Below are positions 23,891 to 33,600 of a DNA stretch of 64,000 nt, in pieces. The translations under genes and the position numbers were made by a program. The stretch lies in the NCBI GenBank assembly GCA_037892765.1, contig JBBKBW010000002.1; one strand, written 5' to 3'. Each line of letters starts with the position of its first letter. Position 1 is the stretch's first letter. The notes beneath the pieces are model-generated. The model saw only the letters and a list, made by a program, of their open reading frames with translations. It had not been told where the DNA came from and ran no database searches. This DNA comes from Clostridium_AQ sp900552125. Lineage in GTDB: Bacteria > Bacillota_I > Bacilli_A > Erysipelotrichales > Erysipelotrichaceae.

Positions 23891-26290
23891 ATGAATTATA
23901 ACCATCAGGAAGTAGAAAAAAAGTGGCAATCATATTGGCTAAACAATAAAACGTTTGCCTGTGATACTTGGAATTTTGATAAGCCAAAATGTTATGTATT
24001 AGATATGTTTCCATATCCAAGCGGAAATGGTTTACATGTAGGACATCCAGAAGGATATACAGCTACAGATATTATCTGTCGTATGAAACGTATGCAAGGA
24101 TATAATGTACTTCATCCAATGGGGTGGGATGCATTTGGTCTTCCTGCAGAACAGTTTGCGATTACAACAGGAAATCATCCAGCTGAATTTACAAAGAAAA
24201 ACATTGATCACTTCCGTGAACAGATTCAGTCTTTAGGTTTTTCTTATGATTGGGATCGTGAAATTTCTACTACAGATCCAAGCTATTACAAATGGACACA
24301 GTGGATTTTCTTGAAGCTATATGAAAAAGGATTAGCATATGTAGATGAAATTCCTGTAAACTGGTGCCCAGAACTTGGTACAGTTTTAGCCAATGAAGAA
24401 GTCATTGATGGAAAAAGTGAACGTGGAGGATATCCAGTTATTCGTAAACCTATGCGTCAATGGGTATTAAAGATTACTGCATATGCAGAACGTTTATTGG
24501 AAGACCTTGATTTATGTGATTGGCCATCTTCTACAAAAGAAATGCAGATCAATTGGATCGGTAAATCACAGGGAGCTAACGTAATCTTTAAAATTAAAGA
24601 TACAAACAAAGAATTTACTGTATTTACAACACGCTGCGATACTTTATTTGGCGCAACATATTGTGTTATAGCACCAGAACATCCTTATGTGGATGAAATT
24701 GCGACACCAGAACAGAAAGAAGCAATTGAAGCTTATAAAAAAGCTTGTGCTACAAAATCTGATTTAGAACGTACAGAATTAAATAAAGACAAAACAGGTG
24801 TATTCACTGGAGCATATGCAATCAATCCAGTAAATGGAAAAGAAATTCCAATCTGGATTTCAGACTATGTACTAGCTAGTTATGGTACAGGAGCAATCAT
24901 GGCAGTGCCAGCTCATGATACACGTGACTGGGAATTTGCGAAGAAATTTGGAATTGACATTATTCCAGTTCTAGAAGGCGGAGATGTAGAAAAAGAAGCT
25001 TATACAGAAGATGGTATACATATCAATTCAGGTTTCTTAGATGGTATGGATAAACAGACCGCAATTGACACAATGATCAAATGGTTAGAAGAACATAAAT
25101 GCGGTTGTGCAAAAACAACGTATAAATTAAGAGACTGGCTGTTCTCAAGACAGCGTTATTGGGGAGAACCAATTCCTATTATTCATATGGAAGATGGAAC
25201 AACTCGTACAGTAGATATTGATGAACTTCCATTGGAACTTCCAGAAACAAGAAATTTCAAACCTAGTGGAACAGGAGAATCTCCATTAGCGCATTGTGAA
25301 GACTGGTTAAATGTTGAAATTGATGGTGTAAAAGGTAAACGTGAAACAAATACTATGCCGCAGTGGGCAGGTTCATGCTGGTATTATTTACGTTATATTG
25401 ATCCTAAAAATAATGATGCTATTGCGGATGCTGAATTATTGAAACATTGGCTTCCAGTTGATTTATATGTAGGTGGAGCAGAACATGCTGTTCTTCACTT
25501 ATTATATGCTCGATTCTGGCATAAAGTATTATATGACTGTGGAGTAGTTCCTACAAAAGAACCATTCCAGAAATTATTCCATCAGGGGATGATTCTTGGT
25601 GAAAACAATGAAAAAATGTCAAAATCAAGAGGAAATGTAGTTAATCCAGATGATATCGTAGAAAGTCATGGTGCTGATGCACTACGTGTTTATGAAATGT
25701 TCATGGGTCCATTAGAAGCTGCACTTCCATGGAGTACAACAGGACTTGATGGAGCTAGAAGATGGCTTGATCGTGTATGGCGTTTATATACTGAATATGA
25801 TAAATTCTCTGAAACAAATGATGGTAAACTAGATAAAGTGTATCATGCGACAGTTAAGAAGGTTACGCATGATATAGAAACATTAAATCTGAATACTGCA
25901 ATATCTCAGATGATGATTTTCATTAATGAATGTTATAAAGCAGATCAGATTTATGTTGAATATGCAAAAGGCTTTATTAAAATGTTTGCTTGTTTCGCAC
26001 CTCATATGGGTGAAGAAATCTGGGATAAAGTCTTCGGTGGAACAGGAACAATCACATATGAACCATGGCCAAGCTATGATGAAAATACGTTGAAGGAAGA
26101 TGTAATCGAAGTCATTGTACAGGTAAATGGTAAACTTCGTGGTAAATTTACTAGTGAAGTAGGCAGTGATGAAGATACATTGAAACAGAAAGCAATGGAA
26201 CTTCCTGCGGTAAATGCGCAGTTGGAAGGAAAAACAATTCGTAAAGTGATTGTTGTAAAAGGTAAGGTTGTTAATATCGTTGCGAATTAA
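23891..26290 (+). CDS. leuS: leucyl-tRNA synthetase
   Basis: 799 residues, class I synthetase. The HIGH-type motif is in PYPSGNGLHVGHPEGYTATD, the CP1 editing domain carries TVFTTRCDTLFGATY, the catalytic core ends with KMSKSRGNVVNPDD, and anticodon-binding and C-terminal domains follow (VQVNGKLRGK). It charges tRNA-Leu. ATG 23891 has AAAGGAGATG upstream; in-frame codons back to 23837 lie inside the T-box terminator and are excluded. Expression is governed by the T-box. Confidence 0.97.
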   Translation: MNYNHQEVEKKWQSYWLNNKTFACDTWNFDKPKCYVLDMFPYPSGNGLHVGHPEGYTATDIICRMKRMQGYNVLHPMGWDAFGLPAEQFAITTGNHPAEFTKKNIDHFREQIQSLGFSYDWDREISTTDPSYYKWTQWIFLKLYEKGLAYVDEIPVNWCPELGTVLANEEVIDGKSERGGYPVIRKPMRQWVLKITAYAERLLEDLDLCDWPSSTKEMQINWIGKSQGANVIFKIKDTNKEFTVFTTRCDTLFGATYCVIAPEHPYVDEIATPEQKEAIEAYKKACATKSDLERTELNKDKTGVFTGAYAINPVNGKEIPIWISDYVLASYGTGAIMAVPAHDTRDWEFAKKFGIDIIPVLEGGDVEKEAYTEDGIHINSGFLDGMDKQTAIDTMIKWLEEHKCGCAKTTYKLRDWLFSRQRYWGEPIPIIHMEDGTTRTVDIDELPLELPETRNFKPSGTGESPLAHCEDWLNVEIDGVKGKRETNTMPQWAGSCWYYLRYIDPKNNDAIADAELLKHWLPVDLYVGGAEHAVLHLLYARFWHKVLYDCGVVPTKEPFQKLFHQGMILGENNEKMSKSRGNVVNPDDIVESHGADALRVYEMFMGPLEAALPWSTTGLDGARRWLDRVWRLYTEYDKFSETNDGKLDKVYHATVKKVTHDIETLNLNTAISQMMIFINECYKADQIYVEYAKGFIKMFACFAPHMGEEIWDKVFGGTGTITYEPWPSYDENTLKEDVIEVIVQVNGKLRGKFTSEVGSDEDTLKQKAMELPAVNAQLEGKTIRKVIVVKGKVVNIVAN

Positions 26291-26295
26291 TCAAT

Positions 26296-26343
26296 GAAAG
26301 CATTGAACTTCTTAAATTGAGAGTTTGATGCTTTCTTCTTTTT
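26296..26343 (+). terminator. intrinsic terminator of leuS
   Basis: GAAAGCAT / ATGCTTTC outer stem continued by GAACT / AGTTT, followed by TTCTTTTTG. Confidence 0.72.
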
Positions 26344-26392
26344 GTAAAAATTATAAAATGCCTGATATCTACGCGATTTCCTATATTTTTAT

Positions 26393-26421
26393 TTGTAACG
26401 ACATATATTTTCTGATATAAT
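26393..26421 (+). promoter_or_regulatory. promoter of the yebC-like gene
   Basis: TTGTAA (26393-26398), 17-nt spacer, extended TGATATAAT with TATAAT at 26416-26421. Confidence 0.62.
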
Positions 26422-26450
26422 GGTAAAGGAAATTTGGAAGGTGATTAAAA

Positions 26451-27185
26451 GTGGGTAGACATTTTGAGGTACGTGCCGCTTCTATGGCAAAGACCGCTGC
26501 TGCAAAAGCAAAATTATATTCCCGTTATGGAAAAGAAATTCTAATGGCTGCAAAGGCTGGTGTACCTGATCCAGATATGAACGCACCTTTAAAAAAGGTG
26601 ATTGAACGTGCAAAAGCTAATCAGGTGCCTGCAGACGTTATTAAACGTGCTATTGATAAAGCTAAGGGAGGAAGTACAGAAAACTATTCTCCTGCAACAT
26701 ATGAAGGATTTGGTTCTGGTGGACAGGCAACGGTAATTATTGACTGTTTAACTGATAATGCAAATCGTACGATTGCGGATTTACGTGCATGTTTTAATAA
26801 ATCTCATGCAAAATTAGGAGTAAGTGGATGTGTTTCATTTAATTATGAACATGTAGGATTGTTGTCAATTGCTTATGAAGATGAAGAGGCAATGATGGAT
26901 GCTTTAATCATGGCTGAAGTTGATTTAAAAGATATTGAAGTTGAAGATGGGCAGATGACGATTACAGTAGAACCTACAGACTTAAATAAAGCAAAAGATG
27001 CAATTGAAGAGCTAATTCCTGAAGTTACATTTGATATTTTAGAAGATACAATGCTTCCTAATGAATATGTGGAACTTGAGGGCGAAGATTTGACATTATT
27101 CCAGCGTTTAGTAAATCTTCTTAACGAAGTAGATGATGTTCAGCAGGTATATCATAACGTACGTAACATCAACGATGCTGCATAA
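26451..27185 (+). CDS. YebC/PmpR family protein (transcription/translation factor)
   Basis: 244 residues, the usual family length. It begins with the signature MGRHFEVRAASMAKTAAAKA (family form: MAGHSKWANIKHRK...), then the DNA-binding-like domain with RAKANQVPADVIKRAIDKAK, GFGSGGQATVIIDCLTDNANR and GCVSFNYEH. YebC proteins were described as transcription regulators, and more recently as helpers of translation through difficult peptide stretches. The start is GTG 26451, served by GGAAGGTGA 6-7 nt upstream; no ATG is available before residue 12. It is a single-gene unit with its own promoter and terminator. Confidence 0.9.
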   Translation: MGRHFEVRAASMAKTAAAKAKLYSRYGKEILMAAKAGVPDPDMNAPLKKVIERAKANQVPADVIKRAIDKAKGGSTENYSPATYEGFGSGGQATVIIDCLTDNANRTIADLRACFNKSHAKLGVSGCVSFNYEHVGLLSIAYEDEEAMMDALIMAEVDLKDIEVEDGQMTITVEPTDLNKAKDAIEELIPEVTFDILEDTMLPNEYVELEGEDLTLFQRLVNLLNEVDDVQQVYHNVRNINDAA

Positions 27186-27193
27186 AGTTTTAT

Positions 27194-27220
27194 AGCGATG
27201 CCAAGCGTATCGCTTTTTTT
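27194..27220 (+). terminator. intrinsic terminator
   Basis: AGCGAT / ATCGCT 6-bp stem followed by seven T. Confidence 0.62.
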
Positions 27221-27230
27221 AATTGTACCC

Positions 27231-27259
27231 TTGACAAAGAATATAGAAATGAGTAAACT
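27231..27259 (+). promoter_or_regulatory. promoter of the hisS-aspS T-box leader
   Basis: Consensus TTGACA (27231-27236), 17-nt spacer, TAAACT (27254-27259). Confidence 0.55.
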
Positions 27260-27265
27260 ATTACT

Positions 27266-27476
27266 ATATCCGATGAAAAAGAATGGTTTTAGGAAATATA
27301 GATAGAGAGGAAGACATATGGTGGAAGTCTTCTATATAGGAACTTTAACTTGACACTTTAGAGGAATTATCAGGAAATGGATAATCGTTACCCGCGTTAA
27401 GGGAAAAGCTGCACTCTTCTGAGTGAAATAAGGTGGTACCGCGTTTCCGACGTCCTTTGTTGGAGACGCTTTTTTT
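27266..27476 (+). promoter_or_regulatory. T-box leader of hisS-aspS with possible overlapping Asp/His specifier
   Basis: AGGTGGTACCGCG is at 27431-27443, followed by a terminator GCGTTTCC (27441-27448) / GGAGACGC (27462-27469) and seven T; the terminator 5' arm overlaps the T-box end, so the two folds exclude each other. In the 3' strand of stem I, CTTGACACTTT contains GAC (Asp, 27352-27354) overlapping CAC (His, 27354-27356). Either could be the specifier; both amino acids match the operon. Confidence 0.9.
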
Positions 27477-27521
27477 ATTAAAAATCCGTTTTGGATAAAA
27501 TGAATAGCAGGAGGAATCAAT

Positions 27522-28868
27522 ATGAACTATCAAGTACCAAGAGGAACACAAGATATTCTTCCAAATGAAGTCAGTAAATGGCATCGTTTAGAAGATATGA
27601 TCCGTCAATTTACATATGTATATAATTATCAGGAGATTCGTACACCAATTTTTGAACATACCAATGTATTTAAACGTGGTAATGATTCAAGTGATATGGT
27701 AAATAAGGAAATGTATACATTCCAGTTAGAAAACAGTTCAACTTCATTAACACTTCGTCCAGAAGGAACAGCAGGTGTTGTTAGATCTTTTGTAGAACAT
27801 AAAATGTATGGTTATCCTGATTTGCCTATGAAGATGTATTATGTAGGACCTCAATGTCGTCATGAACGTCCTCAAAAAGGAAGAATGCGTATTTTCAATC
27901 AATTTGGTGTTGAAGTAATTGGCGCCAAAAGTCCATTACTAGATGTAGAAACAATTGCATTAGGATGGTCATTTATATCTGCACTAGGTTTAAAGGATAT
28001 GAAGGTGTTAATCAATACTTTAGGTGATGATGAATCTCGTGCAGCATATCGTGAAGCACTTAAGGAACATTTCAAAAATGATATTGAAGATATGTGTGCA
28101 GATTGTAAACGTCGTTATGAACAAAATCCACTTCGTATTTTGGATTGTAAGATCGATCATGATAAAAAAATCATGAAAACTGTGCCAAAAATGAACGATT
28201 ACTTAAACGAAGAAAGTAAAGCTTATTTCCAGCAGGTATTGGAAGGCTTAGATGCTTTAGGAATTCCTTATGAAGTCGATGATAAACTTGTTCGTGGTTT
28301 AGATTATTATACACATACTGTATTTGAAGTAGTTTCAGTAAACAAAGAAATGGGAGCACAGTCTACTGTATTTGCTGGTGGTCGCTATGATGGTTTAGTA
28401 GAATACTTTGGCGGACCAGAAGGAATGAGTGGAATCGGCTGGGCAATGGGATTAGAACGTTTGTTAATTGCACTTGAAGCTGAAGGTATTTCTTTAGAAG
28501 AAGAGGAAGAATTGGATGCATATATACTAAATTTATCTCCAAAAACTCCTGGTATTTCAACATTAGCATTAAAGATTGTAACAGAACTGCGTGCTGCAGG
28601 ATATCGCTGTGACATGGACTATTTAAATCGTTCCTTTAAGGCTCAATTTAAAACAGTAGATCGCAAGAAAGCTAAAGTTGCGATTATGGTAGGTGATCGT
28701 GAGGTTGAAAATGGGGAAGTAGCAATTAAAGAAATTGCGACTCAAAAACAACAGAATGTTGCGCTTGACTCAATCGTTGAGGCTATGGATAAAATTTTTG
28801 TAGAAACAGAGCATGAGCATGAATGTACATGTGGAGAGGAACACTGTACATGTCATCATGAAGGATAG
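27522..28868 (+). CDS. hisS: histidyl-tRNA synthetase with His/Cys-rich C-terminal tail
   Basis: 448 residues, class II synthetase. Motif 2 region is GPQCRHERPQKGRMRIFNQFG, the HisA motif is RGLDYYTHTVFEV, the histidine-binding AGGRYDGLV and motif 3 GIGWAMGLERLL; the anticodon-binding domain follows to about residue 425. The last 20 or so residues (EHEHECTCGEEHCTCHHEG) carry four Cys and five or more His, an extension not part of the normal enzyme that could bind zinc or another metal. AGGAGG precedes the ATG. aspS follows after 9 nt, under the same T-box. Confidence 0.96.
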   Translation: MNYQVPRGTQDILPNEVSKWHRLEDMIRQFTYVYNYQEIRTPIFEHTNVFKRGNDSSDMVNKEMYTFQLENSSTSLTLRPEGTAGVVRSFVEHKMYGYPDLPMKMYYVGPQCRHERPQKGRMRIFNQFGVEVIGAKSPLLDVETIALGWSFISALGLKDMKVLINTLGDDESRAAYREALKEHFKNDIEDMCADCKRRYEQNPLRILDCKIDHDKKIMKTVPKMNDYLNEESKAYFQQVLEGLDALGIPYEVDDKLVRGLDYYTHTVFEVVSVNKEMGAQSTVFAGGRYDGLVEYFGGPEGMSGIGWAMGLERLLIALEAEGISLEEEEELDAYILNLSPKTPGISTLALKIVTELRAAGYRCDMDYLNRSFKAQFKTVDRKKAKVAIMVGDREVENGEVAIKEIATQKQQNVALDSIVEAMDKIFVETEHEHECTCGEEHCTCHHEG

Positions 28869-28877
28869 GAGAGAATT

Positions 28878-30626
28878 ATGGAAAGAACACATATGAATGG
28901 GGAACTGCGTTTAAAAGATGCAGGAAAAGAAGTAACACTGATTGGGTGGGTTGCGAAAAGAAGAAATTTTGGATCTTTAGTATTTATTGATTTACGTGAT
29001 CGTTCAGGGATTACACAATTAGTATTTGATGAGGATATTTCTGATCAGATCAAGGATGTTCGTAATGAATATATTTTACAGGCAACAGGTGTCGTGTTAG
29101 AACGTAAGGATAAAAATCCTAAATTAGCAACTGGAGATATTGAAGTTAAGGTTAACAAAGTTACGATTATCAATCGCGCAGAAACAACACCAATTATTAT
29201 TGCGGATGAAACAGATGCATTAGAAGATACACGTTTGAAATATCGTTATTTGGATTTAAGAAGACCAGTGATGCAGGAAAAATTAATGATGCGTCATCGC
29301 ATTACGCATAGTATGCGTGAATACTTGGATAATCAGGGATTCATTGAAATAGAAACTCCAATGTTAGGGAGAAGTACACCAGAAGGAGCACGTGATTATT
29401 TAGTGCCTAGCCGTGTACATCCAGGAAGTTTTTATGCTCTTCCTCAATCTCCTCAGTTATATAAACAGTTATTGATGGTATCAGGATTTGAACGTTACTA
29501 TCAGTTCGCACGTTGCTTTAGAGATGAAGATTTACGTGCAGATCGTCAGACAGACTTTACACAGGTTGACTTAGAGACTAGCTTTTTAAGTGATGTAGAA
29601 ATTCAGACGATGATGGAAGAAATGCTTCAGAAATTAATGAAAGATGTGAAAGGTATGGATCTTTCTATTCCATTCCCAAGATTAACATGGGAAGAAGCAA
29701 TGAATCGTTATGGAAGTGATAAACCTGATAATCGTTTTGGTATGGAATTACAGGAAATCACATCTTTATTTACAAATTGCACATTCAAAGTATTTGCAGA
29801 CTGTATAGCAAATAATGGCAGTATCAAAGCAATTGTAGTGCCTAATATGGCTTCTATGACAAGAAAAGAAATTGATAAGATTACTGATTTAGCAAAGAAA
29901 AACGGTGCTAAAGGCTTAGTTACTTTAAAATACATGAATAATGAATTAAGCGGACCAATCGTTAAATTCTTATCAGAAGAAGAAATTCAATCACTAGTAG
30001 ATCGTCTTGCGTTAAATGATCAAGACCTTGTATTAATTGTGTCTGATAAATGGAATACTACATGTAATGTATTAGGTGCATTACGTAACCATTTTGGAAG
30101 CGTGTTAGGATTGAAGAAAACAGATGAATTCTCTTTCTTATGGGTTACTGATTTCCCAATGTTTGAATATAGTGAAGAAGATCAGCGCTGGTATGCAATG
30201 CATCATCCATTTACTCGTCCAAAAGATGAAGATATGCAGTATATTGATACAGATCCAGGAAAAGTACATGCGATTGCCTATGATGTTGTCTTAAATGGTT
30301 ATGAATTAGGTGGAGGATCTTTACGTATCTATGATGGAGAAATGCAGGATAAAATGTTTGAAGTATTAGGATTTACAGAAGAAAAAATCCAGGAAAACTT
30401 CGGCTGGTTTGTCGATGCGTTAAAATATGGTACACCTCCTCATGGCGGTCTAGCATTTGGTCTTGATCGTATTGCGATGATTCTATCTGAAAGTGAATCT
30501 ATTCGTGACGTTATCGCATTCCCTAAAAATGCTAATGCGAAATGTCCAATGAGTGATGCACCTACACCTGTAGATGAAGCTCAGTTAGAGGACCTTCATA
30601 TTGCGATTACAGATACAAATGAGTAA
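28878..30626 (+). CDS. aspS: aspartyl-tRNA synthetase
   Basis: 582 residues, bacterial-type AspRS. An N-terminal OB anticodon domain (GWVAKRRNFGSLVFIDLRDR) leads to motif 1, motif 2 FARCFRDEDLRADRQTDFTQ, the bacterial GAD insertion (about residues 290-400) and motif 3 GLAFGLDRIAMIL. It charges tRNA-Asp; whether it is discriminating cannot be told by eye. AGGAGAGAA precedes the ATG. It is co-transcribed with hisS. Confidence 0.97.
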   Translation: MERTHMNGELRLKDAGKEVTLIGWVAKRRNFGSLVFIDLRDRSGITQLVFDEDISDQIKDVRNEYILQATGVVLERKDKNPKLATGDIEVKVNKVTIINRAETTPIIIADETDALEDTRLKYRYLDLRRPVMQEKLMMRHRITHSMREYLDNQGFIEIETPMLGRSTPEGARDYLVPSRVHPGSFYALPQSPQLYKQLLMVSGFERYYQFARCFRDEDLRADRQTDFTQVDLETSFLSDVEIQTMMEEMLQKLMKDVKGMDLSIPFPRLTWEEAMNRYGSDKPDNRFGMELQEITSLFTNCTFKVFADCIANNGSIKAIVVPNMASMTRKEIDKITDLAKKNGAKGLVTLKYMNNELSGPIVKFLSEEEIQSLVDRLALNDQDLVLIVSDKWNTTCNVLGALRNHFGSVLGLKKTDEFSFLWVTDFPMFEYSEEDQRWYAMHHPFTRPKDEDMQYIDTDPGKVHAIAYDVVLNGYELGGGSLRIYDGEMQDKMFEVLGFTEEKIQENFGWFVDALKYGTPPHGGLAFGLDRIAMILSESESIRDVIAFPKNANAKCPMSDAPTPVDEAQLEDLHIAITDTNE

Positions 30627-30634
30627 ATTAAAAG

Positions 30635-30678
30635 GAATCAATATTAGAAATCTCTCTAGATATTGATTCTTTATTTTA
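30635..30678 (+). terminator. intrinsic terminator of hisS-aspS
   Basis: GAATCAATAT / ATATTGATTC 10-bp stem, 15-nt loop, then a T-rich tract. Confidence 0.7.
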
Positions 30679-30696
30679 TATTATAGAAATAGAGTA

Positions 30697-33600
30697 TTAT
30701 AGTGAATTTGTTTGAATCTGTTTAAGAATTGAGGGATCTTTAATTTTATGATCTTCCGCAAACATAATGACTTTAGTAAGGATTTGGGCACTCATTGGAT
30801 CTTCATCTAAGAAAGGTAAGTATATTTTTCCTCGTTTTTTACTGTATACGGAAACTACCTGGATTATAGAACCGCCTTTTTGATGAATGGTTCCACTTCC
30901 TAAATGAATTGTATAATTATTAAATTTGCCATGAATATTTGCGAAATGATTGCTTAGTTCTACATTTTTAAGATTCATCAACTTACAAGTGAATTCGATA
31001 ATTGTTTTTCTAAGTTCTATTGTAGAAAAGGATGTAATCGGATCTACTCCTCCCACATAGGCAACACTGACTGCCATATCTAAGTCACGCATGATTTCAG
31101 AATATAGGACATTATCAATTTCTTTTATTTTTAAAGGATGATGATCTTTTCTTGATGTAAAAGTTACATAATCAATGCTAGGTGCTTCAATATCACTTGG
31201 AGAAAACCAGTCAGCCTCTGTATATAAATTCACTATCAGATTATTATTATGATAAACTCGTTCTAAACCATTTTCATAGGAAATATTCCACTTTCTGCTT
31301 TTTAAAGCTCCCGCAGCTTTTTTAGGCTGAATCTGATATCCTGTATATCGTTTGGATTCTGACATATTTAATTCATCTTCTAGTTTGATATATAATTCTC
31401 GAAAGACTTGTTTGAATGGCTGAATGATCTGCTGATCAAAAATATAAGATTGATAGTCATGCCATAAGTTATGTTCATAGAGGTCATAGGGATGAGCAAT
31501 CCTAATTTCATCATCAAAATCAATTGTTTCATGCAGGGTCTGTAGTTTACCTTGACTGTAAAAGCCAAAATGGCGATTGCTGTATAAAACAAGTTTTTCT
31601 AACATTGGAGATACAATTGGATTTCTTGCAATCGTAAATATTTCTTCTTTTGAGAATTTAGTTCGTTCCTCCATAGCTTGTTCAAGCATATTTCTAGAAC
31701 GTCGGTATTGTTCATTCCATAATTTATGAACTTGTTTCAATTCTATAATGTATGGGTCCTTATTATATTTTGATGGAATAGATTTTAATACTTTATTACT
31801 TCTTTTCACATAAATTGCATTATTTCCTTGCGTATCGATTTGAAGACAGACATCAATATCTTCTATATGCTGTGGAATTAGATACTTCCGATTGGTTTCT
31901 ATGATTTCGCTTTCCATCATCCAGGATAAACGTGTTACTGTCTGAAAACGGGAATTTCTTGCTAAGTTCATCAATGCAACTTCATAACTTCGTTTTTCAC
32001 TTGCTTGTCTTTGTGCACCAAATTTTTTGGATTGTTTAAGAAACTGTTGAAGAAACATATATCGTTCGAGCAAATCCTGATCATCATTAATTGGACAGAT
32101 ACAATAGGCGTTTAATGCATCTTTGTTGCGTTTTTCTATAACCTGCTGTTTAAATGATTCTTTTGATTCTTTTCCTAAGCAAGCATCTGCATATTTTCTA
32201 GCACGAACATGGAAAGAGTTCTCACATAGGAATTTAGAAGCCTGATAGATTAACTTCATTCGTTTTTCACCTAATGTGTGGTATATATTTTTGCACCATT
32301 CAATATCGAAAGCACCATCGTTTAGATCTGAAGGATCCATGTCAGTATAGGTTACAATTTCAGCCTTTTTTAATTCTAAGTCATATTGTTTCATATGAGC
32401 AATAAAATAATAACAAGCTTCTTTAAATCCATCCCATTTTAATACTTGTTGAATGATATCCATCCACTGTGGGGCAATCATCGCAGTTTCAACTAATCTT
32501 TTTTCACTAAATCTTTCCTTTTCTAAAGTTTCATATGAATCTGTTTCTATTGGATAACAATGCGTAATAACTCTAGAAAATACAGAACTTCGATCTAGGC
32601 CATAGCTGGGCCTTTTCATTTCTTCTTTATCTAATACGTGTAGGGCGAGTATCAGATACTTTAATCCTCGAATCACTTTTAATGAATCGATAAGCTTTGT
32701 GACTATAGTCTCCTCATTTAACCTATGAATTTCTATCATTAAGAATTTATCCGCAATACAGTCCAGTGCTTCTCGTAAGCATTTATATACATTCTGCTGC
32801 TTTTTAGGTAAGGATAATATTGGCTTTCCTATGATACCTCGCCCATTGTAATATGCATCGCGATAGGCTTCAAATAACATATGGTTATTTCTACGATAAT
32901 ATATGTTTTTATTTTCATGAAGAATATGCTTGTCAAGAATTCCTTCCAATAGTGCTTCTTTTGGAAGAAGATTTAATGTAACTGCATGTGCTAATATCAT
33001 TGGGGATATAGTTAATTTTAATTCTATATTTTTAGGAAGTTCAATATTGAATCTGACATAACTCTCATAAAGAACAGGGAAGAACTTATAAAATCTATTA
33101 TCGTCTGTTTCTTCTAAATGCAAACAACGAATTAGAAAATCAAAAAATGAAAGGGAAGCAATAGATACAGGAGTTAATGTATCCGTATAATTATCTTTTT
33201 TTTGATAAGAAGAAGTACTTATGAAGGTATTCATAATTTCTAATAAGCTAGATGCTAAAGATTGTGTTTTTTCATTCTCTATTTCATAGAAATAATAAGT
33301 CAATATAGTACAGAAATGTTTAAAATATGCAAAAGGTTCTACATCTTTATCCGATATAGAGATAAGTGAGATATTTTTGTTTAATACTTGATCAAAAGGA
33401 ATATTGATTGCATTTATGGTAAAAACTAGTTGAAATATAGTAGATATAGATAACTGATCTTTTTGAAAATAATTACGCCATGTATCGCCAAATGGCAATG
33501 CATGTAAGGAATGATCGTTATAGTTTAGGGGATAAAATGTCTGATCCCCTATCTGATAATAATTTCCATGTCTTTGATATTCATCATGAGCATGGCTTTG

